Shown: positions 1 through 6,541 of the stretch, in pieces
Layout of the letters: every line of letters starts with the position of its first letter
How positions within the stretch are numbered: position 1 is the first letter of the stretch
DNA from: an uncultured Clostridia bacterium
GTDB taxonomy: Bacteria; Bacillota; Clostridia; Christensenellales; Aristaeellaceae
Reading direction: 5' to 3'
NCBI GenBank assembly: GCA_937934775.1
Contig: CALGYL010000326.1
Location: forward strand, 1 to 43,949
Length of the DNA: 43,949 nt
Position numbers and translations under genes: made by a program
Notes under the pieces: model-generated
Told to the model about the DNA's origin: nothing
The model's database searches: none
The model's input: only the letters and a program-made list of their open reading frames with translations

Positions 1-48
1 TACGAGATGCCTAAGTGACTGGAGTTCAGACGTGTGCTCTTCCGATCT
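1..48. other. Illumina TruSeq adapter contamination
   Basis: The first 48 bases match the 3' part of an Illumina TruSeq indexed PCR primer: the end of the P7 segment (TACGAGAT), a six-base index GCCTAA (reverse complement of TTAGGC, TruSeq index 3), then the read-2 primer sequence ending GCTCTTCCGATCT. This is library DNA, not genome. Its translation gives the familiar artefact peptide MTGVQTCALPI fused in frame to the next gene, so any protein predicted to start here has a false N terminus. Confidence 0.98.
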
Positions 49-50
49 TC

Positions 51-710
51 ATCGCAACCGACGGCGTGTTCTCTATGGACGGTTTTGTGGCCAACCTTCA
101 GGGCATCTGCGACCTGGCCGACCGGTACGACGCGCTGGTGATGGTGGACGACAGCCACGCGGTAGGCTTCATGGGCGAAAACGGCCGGGGCACGCCGGAG
201 CATTGCGGCGTAATGGGCCGGGTGGACATCCTGACAGGCACCTTTGGAAAGGCGATGGGCGGCGCGTCGGGCGGCTACACAGCCGCGTCCGGCGAGGTCG
301 TGAAGCTTCTGCGTCAGAAGTCTCGGCCGTATCTCTTCTCCAACACCCTCGCGCCCGCCGTGTGCGCGGCGACCTTAAAGGTACTGGACATGCTGGAGGG
401 GGGCGGCGAGGCCCGCGCGCGCCTGATGGACAACACCGCCTGGTTCCGCGCCGCGCTGAAGGCCGAGGGCTTCGACGTGCCGGAGAGCACCCACCCCATC
501 GTGCCGGTGATGCTCTACGACGCCCGCGTCGCCGCTGAATTCGCCGCGCGCATGCTGGAAAAAGGCGTGTACGTGGTGGCGTTCAGCTATCCGGTGGTGC
601 CGCAGGGCCGGGCGCGCATCCGAACCCAGGTCAGCGCGGCCCATACCCGGGAGGATCTTGAATTTGCTCTTAGGTGCTTCCGCGAAGTCAAACAGGAGAT
701 GGGGCTGTAA
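51..710 (+). CDS. kbl: Glycine C-acetyltransferase (2-amino-3-ketobutyrate CoA ligase), 5'-truncated
   Basis: This is the C-terminal part (about 220 residues) of a PLP-dependent alpha-oxoamine synthase. The enzyme interconverts 2-amino-3-ketobutyrate plus CoA with glycine plus acetyl-CoA, the second step of threonine breakdown by threonine dehydrogenase. Visible landmarks are DGVFSMDG, VDDSHAVGFMG, the PLP-lysine segment TGTFGKAMGGASGGY, RPYLFSNTLAP, and the C-terminal PVVPQGRARIRTQVSAAHT. These match E. coli Kbl closely. Full-length Kbl is about 398 residues, so roughly 175-180 N-terminal residues are missing because the contig begins in adapter. The residues before position 51 are adapter translation. 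An aldo/keto-reductase-like gene follows 33 bp downstream on the same strand and is probably cotranscribed. No tdh is visible; it could lie to the left. Confidence 0.93.
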   Translation: MATDGVFSMDGFVANLQGICDLADRYDALVMVDDSHAVGFMGENGRGTPEHCGVMGRVDILTGTFGKAMGGASGGYTAASGEVVKLLRQKSRPYLFSNTLAPAVCAATLKVLDMLEGGGEARARLMDNTAWFRAALKAEGFDVPESTHPIVPVMLYDARVAAEFAARMLEKGVYVVAFSYPVVPQGRARIRTQVSAAHTREDLEFALRCFREVKQEMGL

Positions 711-743
711 CAATCCGCGACCAAGAACGGGGAGGAAAAGCCA

Positions 744-1889
744 ATGATCTATAAACCGCTGGGCGCGTCCGGCCTGAGGGTCAGCGAAGTGGGCCTGGGC
801 TGCGAACACCTGCAGGACAAGCCGCTCTCCCAGATACAGTCCGTACTGGACGAGGCATTTTCTCAGGGCATCAACATCATGGATGTGTTCATGTCGCAGC
901 CGCAGGTCCGCATGGACCTCGGTCAGGCGCTGGCGGGCCGACGGGACAGGATGATGATTCAGGGCCACATCGGCGCTGGCTGGGTGGACGGCCAGTACTG
1001 CCGCGTGCGGAAGCCCGAGCAGTACGAGCGCTTCTTTCAGGACCTGCTGAACTACCTGCGCACCGACTACATGGACATCGGCATGCTGCACTTTGTGGAC
1101 ACGCGGGAGGACATGGATCTGGTGCTTTCGAGCGGCATGCTGGACTACGCGGTCAAGCTCAAACAGAAGGGCGTTATCCGTACCGTGGGCATGAGCTCCC
1201 ACGATCCCGTGACTGCGCTCAAGATGATCGAAACCGGCGCGATCGACGTACTGATGTTCTCCATCAACCCGGCTTATGACGCGATGCCGCCGGAGGCGGA
1301 CGTGGACGGGCTGATGTCCAAGGCGTCCTACGCGAACTTCTCCGCCTTTGAGCCGCGCCCCGAGCGGGTGAAGCTCTACCGGGCCTGCGAGGCGCGGGGG
1401 GTCGGCATCACGGTCATGAAGTCGCTGGGCGCGGGCGCACTCCTGGATGCCCGGCGCTCGCCGTTTGGCGAGGCGCTGACCGCGCCGCAGTGCATCCACT
1501 ACGCGCTGACCCGGCCCGCCGTCGCCAGCGTGCTGGTGGGCTGCAAAACCGCAGAAGAGGTGCGGGCCGCCGTCCTCTACGAAAGCACCACAGCGAGCGA
1601 GCGCGACTACGCCGGGGCGCTGCACGGCATGCGCTTCTCCCCCGCCGGTCAATGCATGTACTGCAACCACTGCCTGCCCTGCCCTTCCTCAATCGACGTA
1701 GCGCAGGTCAACAAATACCTGGATCTGGCCGAGTTGGGCGACCAGAGCGCCACCGTGCGCGAGCACTACCTGGCGCTTTCCCACCACGCGGACGAGTGCG
1801 TCGCCTGCGGCAGCTGCGAAGCCAACTGTCCCTTCGAAGTGCCGGTCATCCGGAAGATGGAAAAGGCGCGCCAGGTGTTCGGGGTGTAG
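744..1889 (+). CDS. Aldo/keto reductase-like protein with C-terminal 2[4Fe-4S] domain
   Basis: This 381-residue protein has an N-terminal aldo/keto-reductase TIM barrel (residues 1 to about 285) and a ferredoxin-like C-terminal part. Two cysteine clusters are visible: C304, C307, C310, C313 (CMYCNHCLPCP) and C352, C355, C358, C362 (CVACGSCEANCP), consistent with two [4Fe-4S] clusters. This is the layout of the COG1453-type Fe-S AKR family, whose substrates are mostly unknown. In a canonical AKR the active site reads DTAxxY near residue 47; here it reads DVFMSQ, so Asp47 remains but the catalytic Tyr is Gln. The usual active-site Lys strand also lacks Lys (IQGHIG). The protein may therefore not act as a classical NADPH reductase. 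GGGGAGG at 729-735 sets the ATG start. Closeness to kbl suggests a link to threonine or aminoacetone metabolism, which is inference only. Confidence 0.88.
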   Translation: MIYKPLGASGLRVSEVGLGCEHLQDKPLSQIQSVLDEAFSQGINIMDVFMSQPQVRMDLGQALAGRRDRMMIQGHIGAGWVDGQYCRVRKPEQYERFFQDLLNYLRTDYMDIGMLHFVDTREDMDLVLSSGMLDYAVKLKQKGVIRTVGMSSHDPVTALKMIETGAIDVLMFSINPAYDAMPPEADVDGLMSKASYANFSAFEPRPERVKLYRACEARGVGITVMKSLGAGALLDARRSPFGEALTAPQCIHYALTRPAVASVLVGCKTAEEVRAAVLYESTTASERDYAGALHGMRFSPAGQCMYCNHCLPCPSSIDVAQVNKYLDLAELGDQSATVREHYLALSHHADECVACGSCEANCPFEVPVIRKMEKARQVFGV

Positions 1890-1979
1890 AGATGCGAAAA
1901 AATGCCGGAGGGCCGCGCCCTCCGGGCCACTCGCCGGAGAGAGTTTCCTCTGGGCTGCTCGTGAATAAATTACGCAGAA

Positions 1980-2022
1980 ATGCGCCGAGAATCCGCAGAA
2001 CGGATTTTCGGCGCATCGTTTT
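1980..2022 (+). terminator. Intrinsic terminator after the Fe-S AKR gene
   Basis: A 16-bp stem with one mismatch (1980-1995 with 2001-2016, loop CAGAA) is followed by CGTTTTG. It lies 90 bp after the AKR stop. A shorter GC hairpin, CCGGAGGGC/GCCCTCCGG, sits at 1905-1925. Confidence 0.7.
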
Positions 2023-2053
2023 GCGCGTCCACCGCCGCCATCGGCTGGTGTTC

Positions 2054-2241
2054 ATACCAATGGAAAATATGAATGCATCCAAAGCGGGGAGAGATTCTCG
2101 ATGCAGGGCTGGGCGCCGGAGCGAGGCGACCCTTCGGGATACGCCTTCGGCGTGAAATGCAGCGCTACGTTAAGCGGTGGGCGACAACGCCCTGCGCGAT
2201 AAGCTCCCCCGCGACGATGCATTCATATTTGGAATTGGTAT
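2054..2241. mobile_element. MITE-like hairpin element, copy 1
   Basis: This 188-bp noncoding element is bounded by ATACCAAT at the left and ATTGGTAT at the right. The outer 25 bases of the two ends are inverted repeats matching at 22 of 25 positions, and weaker inverted similarity continues inward (GCGGGGAG and GCAGGGC blocks recur in both arms), so the whole element could fold into one long imperfect hairpin. A related element lies at 40484-40644. Both share the ATACCAAT left end, TCGATGCAG at the same 44-base offset, and the 13-base right end TTGGAATTGGTAT. No transposase and no clear target-site duplication are visible. It sits between the 3' ends of two converging genes. With the flanking bases it fills most of the 390-bp gap after 1889. 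Confidence 0.72.
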
Positions 2242-2279
2242 CAGGTCTTCGTTGACCGGCGCGGATACCGTTTGCCCAA

Positions 2280-2840
2280 TCAGCGCAAAGTCGTCGCGTT
2301 CCTCGCGATCTTCTCCACCTCGGTCTTCAGCTGATCCGGGCTGGCGCCGGAGCGCTGCTGCTGCGCCAGCTGTTTGATGGTCGCAACATCCTGCGTTTCC
2401 GCCGTCACCGCGACCACCTGAATGCTGGGATCAGCGGCCATGACCTCGCCCGCGATCATGTCGCGAATGCGCTGGGTCATCTCGCCCTTGTACTGGGGTG
2501 TGAACACCACGCCCACCAGCGCGGTGTTACCGCTGGTCACGATGCTGCATTCCTGGATTTCGGAGAACATGTTGATGCGATTTTCAATGGTTGTGGCCTT
2601 GGTGGCCCAGTCGAATGTCTGGCCGGGCGTCATGGTCGTTCCGGGCGCCGCCGCCCCGCCCGGAGCCAGCGTCTCACCCGGCAGCAGCGTCGTGCCCGGC
2701 ATCATCGTCGCATTGGTCACCATCGGAACCGGCGTCGCGGTGGGCGATACCTGGGTGGTCGAGCGGAAGCAGCCCGTAAGCGCCAGACTGAGCACAGCCA
2801 GCATCATTGTAAAGAGCAAACCCTTTTTCATACCGTTCAT
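2280..2840 (-). CDS. YhcN/YlaJ-type sporulation lipoprotein
   Basis: This is a 186-residue lipoprotein. The N terminus is a type II signal peptide with lipobox LTGC, lipidated Cys24. Residues 25-75 are a low-complexity Thr/Pro/Met/Gly-rich linker. Residues 80-180 resemble the YhcN/YlaJ spore lipoprotein domain: a segment on an inter-repeat helix (TIENRINMFSEI), a central strand motif IVTSGNTALVGVVF, and a C-terminal segment with the pattern PSIQVVAVTAE. In Bacillus such proteins are made in the forespore and associate with the spore inner membrane or affect germination; their biochemical role is unclear. AGGGAGG seven bases before the ATG supports the start. A promoter resembling the sigma-G class lies just upstream. 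The gene is followed directly by the MITE-like element at 2054-2241. Alternative view: a generic lipoprotein, since the domain match is by eye. Confidence 0.8.
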   Translation of the reverse strand: MNGMKKGLLFTMMLAVLSLALTGCFRSTTQVSPTATPVPMVTNATMMPGTTLLPGETLAPGGAAAPGTTMTPGQTFDWATKATTIENRINMFSEIQECSIVTSGNTALVGVVFTPQYKGEMTQRIRDMIAGEVMAADPSIQVVAVTAETQDVATIKQLAQQQRSGASPDQLKTEVEKIARNATTLR

Positions 2841-2862
2841 GAAAAACCCTCCCTTGCGCCCA

Positions 2863-2891
2863 TATTTTGCTCGGAACAGGAGGATTTATAC
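2863..2891 (-). promoter_or_regulatory. Candidate forespore (sigma-G-like) promoter of the YhcN-type gene
   Basis: On the minus strand GTATA (-35) is followed by 17 bases and CAAAATA (-10), matching the sigma-G pattern GHATR-N17/18-CATNHTA at all but one -10 base. Transcription would start around 2856, immediately before the Shine-Dalgarno sequence. No sigma-A-like pair is better in this gap. This is inference from consensus only. Confidence 0.4.
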
Positions 2892-2929
2892 AAAGACGGA
2901 CACGCAAAATCCACAGCACGCCTTTATGG

Positions 2930-2981
2930 CGCAAAGAAAAACGGCACGGGCCGGAAATCCCGCGGGATTTCTGGCCCGTGC
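2930..2981 (-). terminator. Strong intrinsic terminator after the nucleoside kinase gene
   Basis: An 18-bp stem with one mismatch (2944-2961 with 2964-2981, two-base loop) is followed on the minus strand by CGTTTTTCTTTG. It lies 80 bp after the kinase stop codon and upstream of the lipoprotein promoter, separating the two genes. Confidence 0.88.
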
Positions 2982-3060
2982 GCTGGCGACGAAAATACGT
3001 TTCCGGCGCGCGGGCCGCCGGAAGCGTATGGAACGAGGCGTTGAGGGCCTCCAATCGCGG

Positions 3061-4710
3061 TCAGTCGTCCTCCCTGTAAAAGCAGGACCCGCCGATGAAC
3101 TCCCGAAGAATCGAATTGATCGGAATCTCGTCCTCCACATCTGCGGTCTGGATATAGTTCAGAAACTTCACCAGCGACCTTGCCCGGGTGAAGTGCGGAC
3201 TTTCCGGCGGAATCTCGCACAGCATCGGATAGGCGTATTTTTTCAGGATCGGCAGTTCGTACACCAGGGAGGTATTGAACATGATGTCCGCCTTTTCCTG
3301 GTGTGGAAAGATGTAATTCGCCTCGCCCCGGCGCACCGATGCCCACATGCCCAGTGTCTCCTCCGGCTTGGTGCCCCGGAAGTTGTAGTCTCGCACCATG
3401 CGCCGAAGGAGCCTTGCGTCGGTGGTGCGGATGCGGTTGTGATCGTCCAGATTCAGAGTGGTCAGCGCGCTGACGTAGATCAGGAACTTGCTGCCGCGGG
3501 GTACCTCGCTGGTGAGCTCCTCGTTGAGCGCGTGGATACCTTCCACCAGGATCGGCTGGCCGCTCTCCACCTGAACCGTGTGCTTCCGGACCAAGCGCCT
3601 GCCGGTGGGAAAGTCAAAGGTGGGCGCTTCCACCGCTTCGCCCTGCATCAACCGCACCAGGTGTTCGTTGAAGAGCGGCAGATCCAGCGTGTCGATGCGC
3701 TCCAGGTCCACTTCGCCGTTTTCATCCACCGGAATCTTCTCACGGTCGATGTAGTAGTCGTCCAGCGACAGCTTGTAGGGCCTGAGACCGCGCGCCTGCA
3801 GCACGATCCGAAGCCTGTGGGCGAAAGTGGTCTTGCCCGAGGAGGACGGCCCGGCCACCAGGATCAGCTGCGCGCCGCTTTTAATGAATTCGTCGGCGAT
3901 CAGGTTGATGGAACGCTCGTGCAGCGCCTCGTTGATGCGGATGAATTCCCGGACGCGCCGCTGCGCGATCATTTCATTGAGGTCGGCCGCGTTTTCACAG
4001 CCCAGAATCTCTGCCCATCGGGCGGACTCGTCAAAGCAGCGCATCAGCTTGGGCTGATCGCGGAACTTGGCCGGTCGGCCGGGATCGAGCGGATCGGGCA
4101 GCGAAAGCGCAAGGCCCGGCAAGTAGAAGTCCAGCTTGAACACCGGCGTGTAGCCGGTGGAGGGCGCCATTTCTCCGTAGAAGTACTCCAGCATCTCACC
4201 GCACTTGTACAGCTGGAAGTGCTCGAAGGGGCGGTACTTCAGCAACTGCACCTTGTCCACCTGCCCCTCCCGCTCGAAGTAGCGGATCGCTTCCGCGCGG
4301 GTGATAACCTTCTTCTCGAAGGGCAGGTCGGCGGCCACCAGTTCCCGCATTCTGGCCTCAATCTGGCGGACCATCGCAGCCGTCAGGTTGATGTCCACCA
4401 GGCGGGCGTAAAGTCCTGTCTGGGTGGTGTTCTCCATGCGCACCCGAGCCTCCGGGTAGAGCTCCCGGATGGCGAGCAGCAGCACGAAGCGCACTGATCG
4501 CTCATAGATGCGCGCGCCTTCTTCTTGCCGGTAGGTTAGCGTCTCGGCTTCGACGCCGTCCTCCGCTCGGGCGTTCAGCGGCAGCGTTTTGCCGCGCACA
4601 CTGACGCCCAGTACCTTTCTGGGTTCCTCCGGGTACAACTGCGGGATCAGATCCCGGTATTGAGCGCCGTCCGCCGCCGTCAGCGGTCGGTTGTCCATTT
4701 TGATCGTCAT
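3061..4710 (-). CDS. Composite nucleoside (uridine) kinase with ThrRS-like N-terminal region
   Basis: This 549-residue protein joins a long N-terminal region to a C-terminal P-loop kinase of the phosphoribulokinase/uridine kinase family. The Walker A motif GPSSSGKT is at 287-294. DDYY at 317-320 and the downstream DTLDLPLFNEHL and ILVEGIHALN segments are typical of uridine kinases, which transfer phosphate from a nucleoside triphosphate to a pyrimidine nucleoside. The N-terminal 250 residues resemble the TGS and second additional domains found in threonyl-tRNA synthetases, an architecture common in clostridial 'nucleoside kinases' of about 550 residues. Substrate specificity cannot be read from sequence. 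GGAAGGAG six bases before ATG 4710 supports the start. The gene is divergent from the Spo0A-like gene across an AT-rich 195-bp gap and is followed by a strong terminator. Confidence 0.85.
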   Translation of the reverse strand: MTIKMDNRPLTAADGAQYRDLIPQLYPEEPRKVLGVSVRGKTLPLNARAEDGVEAETLTYRQEEGARIYERSVRFVLLLAIRELYPEARVRMENTTQTGLYARLVDINLTAAMVRQIEARMRELVAADLPFEKKVITRAEAIRYFEREGQVDKVQLLKYRPFEHFQLYKCGEMLEYFYGEMAPSTGYTPVFKLDFYLPGLALSLPDPLDPGRPAKFRDQPKLMRCFDESARWAEILGCENAADLNEMIAQRRVREFIRINEALHERSINLIADEFIKSGAQLILVAGPSSSGKTTFAHRLRIVLQARGLRPYKLSLDDYYIDREKIPVDENGEVDLERIDTLDLPLFNEHLVRLMQGEAVEAPTFDFPTGRRLVRKHTVQVESGQPILVEGIHALNEELTSEVPRGSKFLIYVSALTTLNLDDHNRIRTTDARLLRRMVRDYNFRGTKPEETLGMWASVRRGEANYIFPHQEKADIMFNTSLVYELPILKKYAYPMLCEIPPESPHFTRARSLVKFLNYIQTADVEDEIPINSILREFIGGSCFYREDD

Positions 4711-4824
4711 GTTTTTCTCCTTCCCGGCACCAAACTATAAATTATCGACGGATATCCGTATAATTTTAGCATTCGAATTATTTAAATCTACGTTATACAT
4801 TCACTTATGGTCAATATTTCGTGC

Positions 4825-4852
4825 TTTACAGCGGAGTTTGGTACAGTATAAT
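4825..4852 (+). promoter_or_regulatory. Sigma-A promoter of the Spo0A-like gene
   Basis: TTTACA (4825-4830), a 16-base spacer and a perfect TATAAT (4847-4852). The predicted start near 4860 leaves a leader of about 45 bases before ATG 4906 and rules out the longer open frame that begins at 4852. Confidence 0.75.
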
Positions 4853-4905
4853 TGAAGTATTGCGGTTTGTGCAACCCTACTAAAAGACGAAAAGGACGTA
4901 CGAAC

Positions 4906-5622
4906 ATGAATTCCATCCGGCTGATGCTCGTCGACAGCAATCCGTCCTACGTTCGATCCATCCAGGAGACACTCCGGCGGGAGCCGGACATTGAAGTTGT
5001 CGCGGTGGCCTACAACGGCGCGGACGCGCTGAAGATCGCGCTATTATCGCAGCCGGACGTGCTGGTGACCTCTCTGGTCATGCCGGTGCTGGACGGCTTC
5101 GCGCTGATGGAATCGCTGGCCAAGGCGAAAATGAACGCGCGCATCATTGTGCTGACCGAGTTGACCCGCGACTGCTTCATCCGCCAGGCGATGGACATGG
5201 GCGCCTGCTACTACATGATCAAGCCGGTGGACCCGGCGATCCTGTGCAGCCGCGTGCGGGACAGCCTGTATTTTGCGGAAAATGGCGCCCTGCTCTCCCA
5301 AATTCATGAGCAGAAGGACGCGATCAACCCGCTTTTGACTGCCCTGGGCATCGCGCCCGGCACCGCGGGCTACCGCTACCTGCACTTCGCCATCATGCGG
5401 GCCGCGCAGATGGAAAGCCTTTCGGGCCGCATCACCACCGAGCTCTACCCGGCCGTCGCACGGGCGTTTCAGACCAATCAGCGCAGTGTGGAGCGCGCCA
5501 TGCGCCATGCGATTCAGGGCGCGTGGTCCAACATCAACGCGCCGCCCGGCGCCAAGCCCACCAACGGCGAATTGATCGCGCGGCTGGCCCGGCAAGCCAT
5601 GGCGCAGATTTCCCGCAACTGA
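4906..5622 (+). CDS. Spo0A-like response regulator with degenerate receiver (Asp56 to Ser)
   Basis: This 238-residue protein is colinear with Spo0A, the master regulator of sporulation entry. Residues 1-120 form a receiver domain, and residues about 135-238 form the Spo0A-type DNA-binding domain (GYRYLHFAIM, ITTELYPAVARAFQT, VERAMRHAIQGAW, KPTNGELIA). Numbering matches Bacillus Spo0A without gaps up to the active site. The acidic pair D10-D11 is D10-S11, and phosphoacceptor Asp56 is Ser56 (codon TCT at 5071-5073, context DVLVTSLVMP). Switch residues T84 and K106 (IKP) are kept. As read, it cannot be phosphorylated on Asp56, so it may be constitutive, a partner of a true Spo0A, or regulated by other means. 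AAAGGA nine bases before ATG 4906 and the mapped promoter decide the start. It converges with the SDR gene only two bases away. Family is clear; function as a sporulation switch is not. Confidence 0.88.
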   Translation: MNSIRLMLVDSNPSYVRSIQETLRREPDIEVVAVAYNGADALKIALLSQPDVLVTSLVMPVLDGFALMESLAKAKMNARIIVLTELTRDCFIRQAMDMGACYYMIKPVDPAILCSRVRDSLYFAENGALLSQIHEQKDAINPLLTALGIAPGTAGYRYLHFAIMRAAQMESLSGRITTELYPAVARAFQTNQRSVERAMRHAIQGAWSNINAPPGAKPTNGELIARLARQAMAQISRN

Positions 5623-5624
5623 CC

Positions 5625-6341
5625 TCAGGCAAACCCGCCGTCCACGCCGAGCACCTGCCCCGTGATGAACGACGCGCCTTCGCCGGCAAGGAACACAAGC
5701 GCCCCGGCTACTTCCTCCGGCTCGCCCAGCCGCCCAAGCGGCGTCCTGTCGGCCAAATCCTCAAGCGCCGCGTCATCCAGTTCCCGGTTCATGCCGGTTC
5801 GGATGACGCCGGGCGTCACGCAGTTGACGCGGATTCCGGACGGGCCCAGCTCCTTCGCAAGCGACCTGGTCAGCGCGATCACGCCACCCTTCGCCGCCGC
5901 GTAGTGCGACTCACAGGATGCGCCCCAGACCCCCCACATACTCGACACATTGAGAATGCAGCCTTTCTTTCTTGCGATCATCTCCGGCACGACCGCCTGT
6001 GCGCAGTAGAATACGCCGTCAAGATCGACCGACATCATTCGCCGCCAGTCCTCGTCCGAGATTTCGTCGAACAACCGAAACTGGGAAATTCCCGCATTGT
6101 TGACCAGCACATCCACAAGGCCAAGTCTCGCGCGGACTAGCGCGAAGGCTTCATTCACCTGCGCCCGGACGGAAACATCGGCTTTGACCGAAAGCGCGCC
6201 GGTCTTTTCCGCAAGCCGCGCGGCCGCCTCGTCGCTTTCCCGATATAAAAAAGCCACTCGATAGCCTGCCATGCGGAACGCCTCAACCGCCGCAGCGCCG
6301 ATGCCCCGCGATCCGCCCGTAACCACCGCAACGCCCGCCAT
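5625..6341 (-). CDS. SDR-family oxidoreductase (FabG-like)
   Basis: This 238-residue short-chain dehydrogenase/reductase has the Rossmann cofactor motif TGGSRGIG (8-15), NNAG (81-84) and the catalytic Ser134, Tyr147 and Lys151 (YAAAK). The C-terminal ITGQVLGVDGGFA is typical of FabG-like 3-oxoacyl reductases and related sugar or alcohol dehydrogenases, so NAD(P)H-dependent carbonyl/alcohol interconversion is expected but the substrate is unknown. A longer open frame runs to 6500, but the ATG at 6341 is seven bases after GGGGGGA and begins exactly at the conserved cofactor strand. No fatty-acid synthesis genes lie nearby, so a true FabG role is not supported by context. Its stop codon lies two bases from that of the converging Spo0A-like gene, with no terminator hairpin visible between them. 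Confidence 0.88.
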   Translation of the reverse strand: MAGVAVVTGGSRGIGAAAVEAFRMAGYRVAFLYRESDEAAARLAEKTGALSVKADVSVRAQVNEAFALVRARLGLVDVLVNNAGISQFRLFDEISDEDWRRMMSVDLDGVFYCAQAVVPEMIARKKGCILNVSSMWGVWGASCESHYAAAKGGVIALTRSLAKELGPSGIRVNCVTPGVIRTGMNRELDDAALEDLADRTPLGRLGEPEEVAGALVFLAGEGASFITGQVLGVDGGFA

Positions 6342-6413
6342 GCGCATTCCCCCCGTACCTTCCATTATACCACGCCGCACATTCCGGCAAAACCCGGAAT
6401 CGCGGCTTTTTCT

Positions 6414-6442
6414 TTGCGCAAAGTGTACGTTTCTGCTATAAT
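6414..6442 (+). promoter_or_regulatory. Sigma-A promoter of the ABC-F gene
   Basis: TTGCGC (6414-6419), 17-base spacer and TATAAT (6437-6442). The predicted start near 6449 gives a leader of about 93 bases before ATG 6542. No convincing attenuator peptide or hairpin was seen in the leader. Confidence 0.65.
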
Positions 6443-6541
6443 AAAAAATCGGGGCGGTGGTCATACCGTTTATGGCGCGCCTGCCGTGTGCAACGATCAA
6501 AGGCCAACACGAATGCGTGAACGATCCGGGAGTGAAAACAG

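Noticed and set aside
375..1670. Minus-strand open frame of 431 codons opposite kbl and the AKR gene
   Set aside because: It is a GC-rich shadow frame: His/Arg/Val-biased composition, no ribosome-binding site, and both overlapped genes are clear homologues on the plus strand.
2422..4497. Plus-strand open frame of 691 codons opposite the lipoprotein and nucleoside kinase
   Set aside because: Its sequence has no domain motifs and it lies antisense to two well-supported genes. Long antisense frames are expected at this GC content.
5625..6341. Calling the SDR protein FabG
   Set aside because: Motifs fit the broad SDR class equally well and there are no fatty-acid genes nearby, so a specific symbol is not justified.
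6449..6541. Attenuator or leader peptide before the ABC-F gene
   Set aside because: The 93-base leader has no clear short ORF with a ribosome-binding site and no terminator/antiterminator pair visible by eye.
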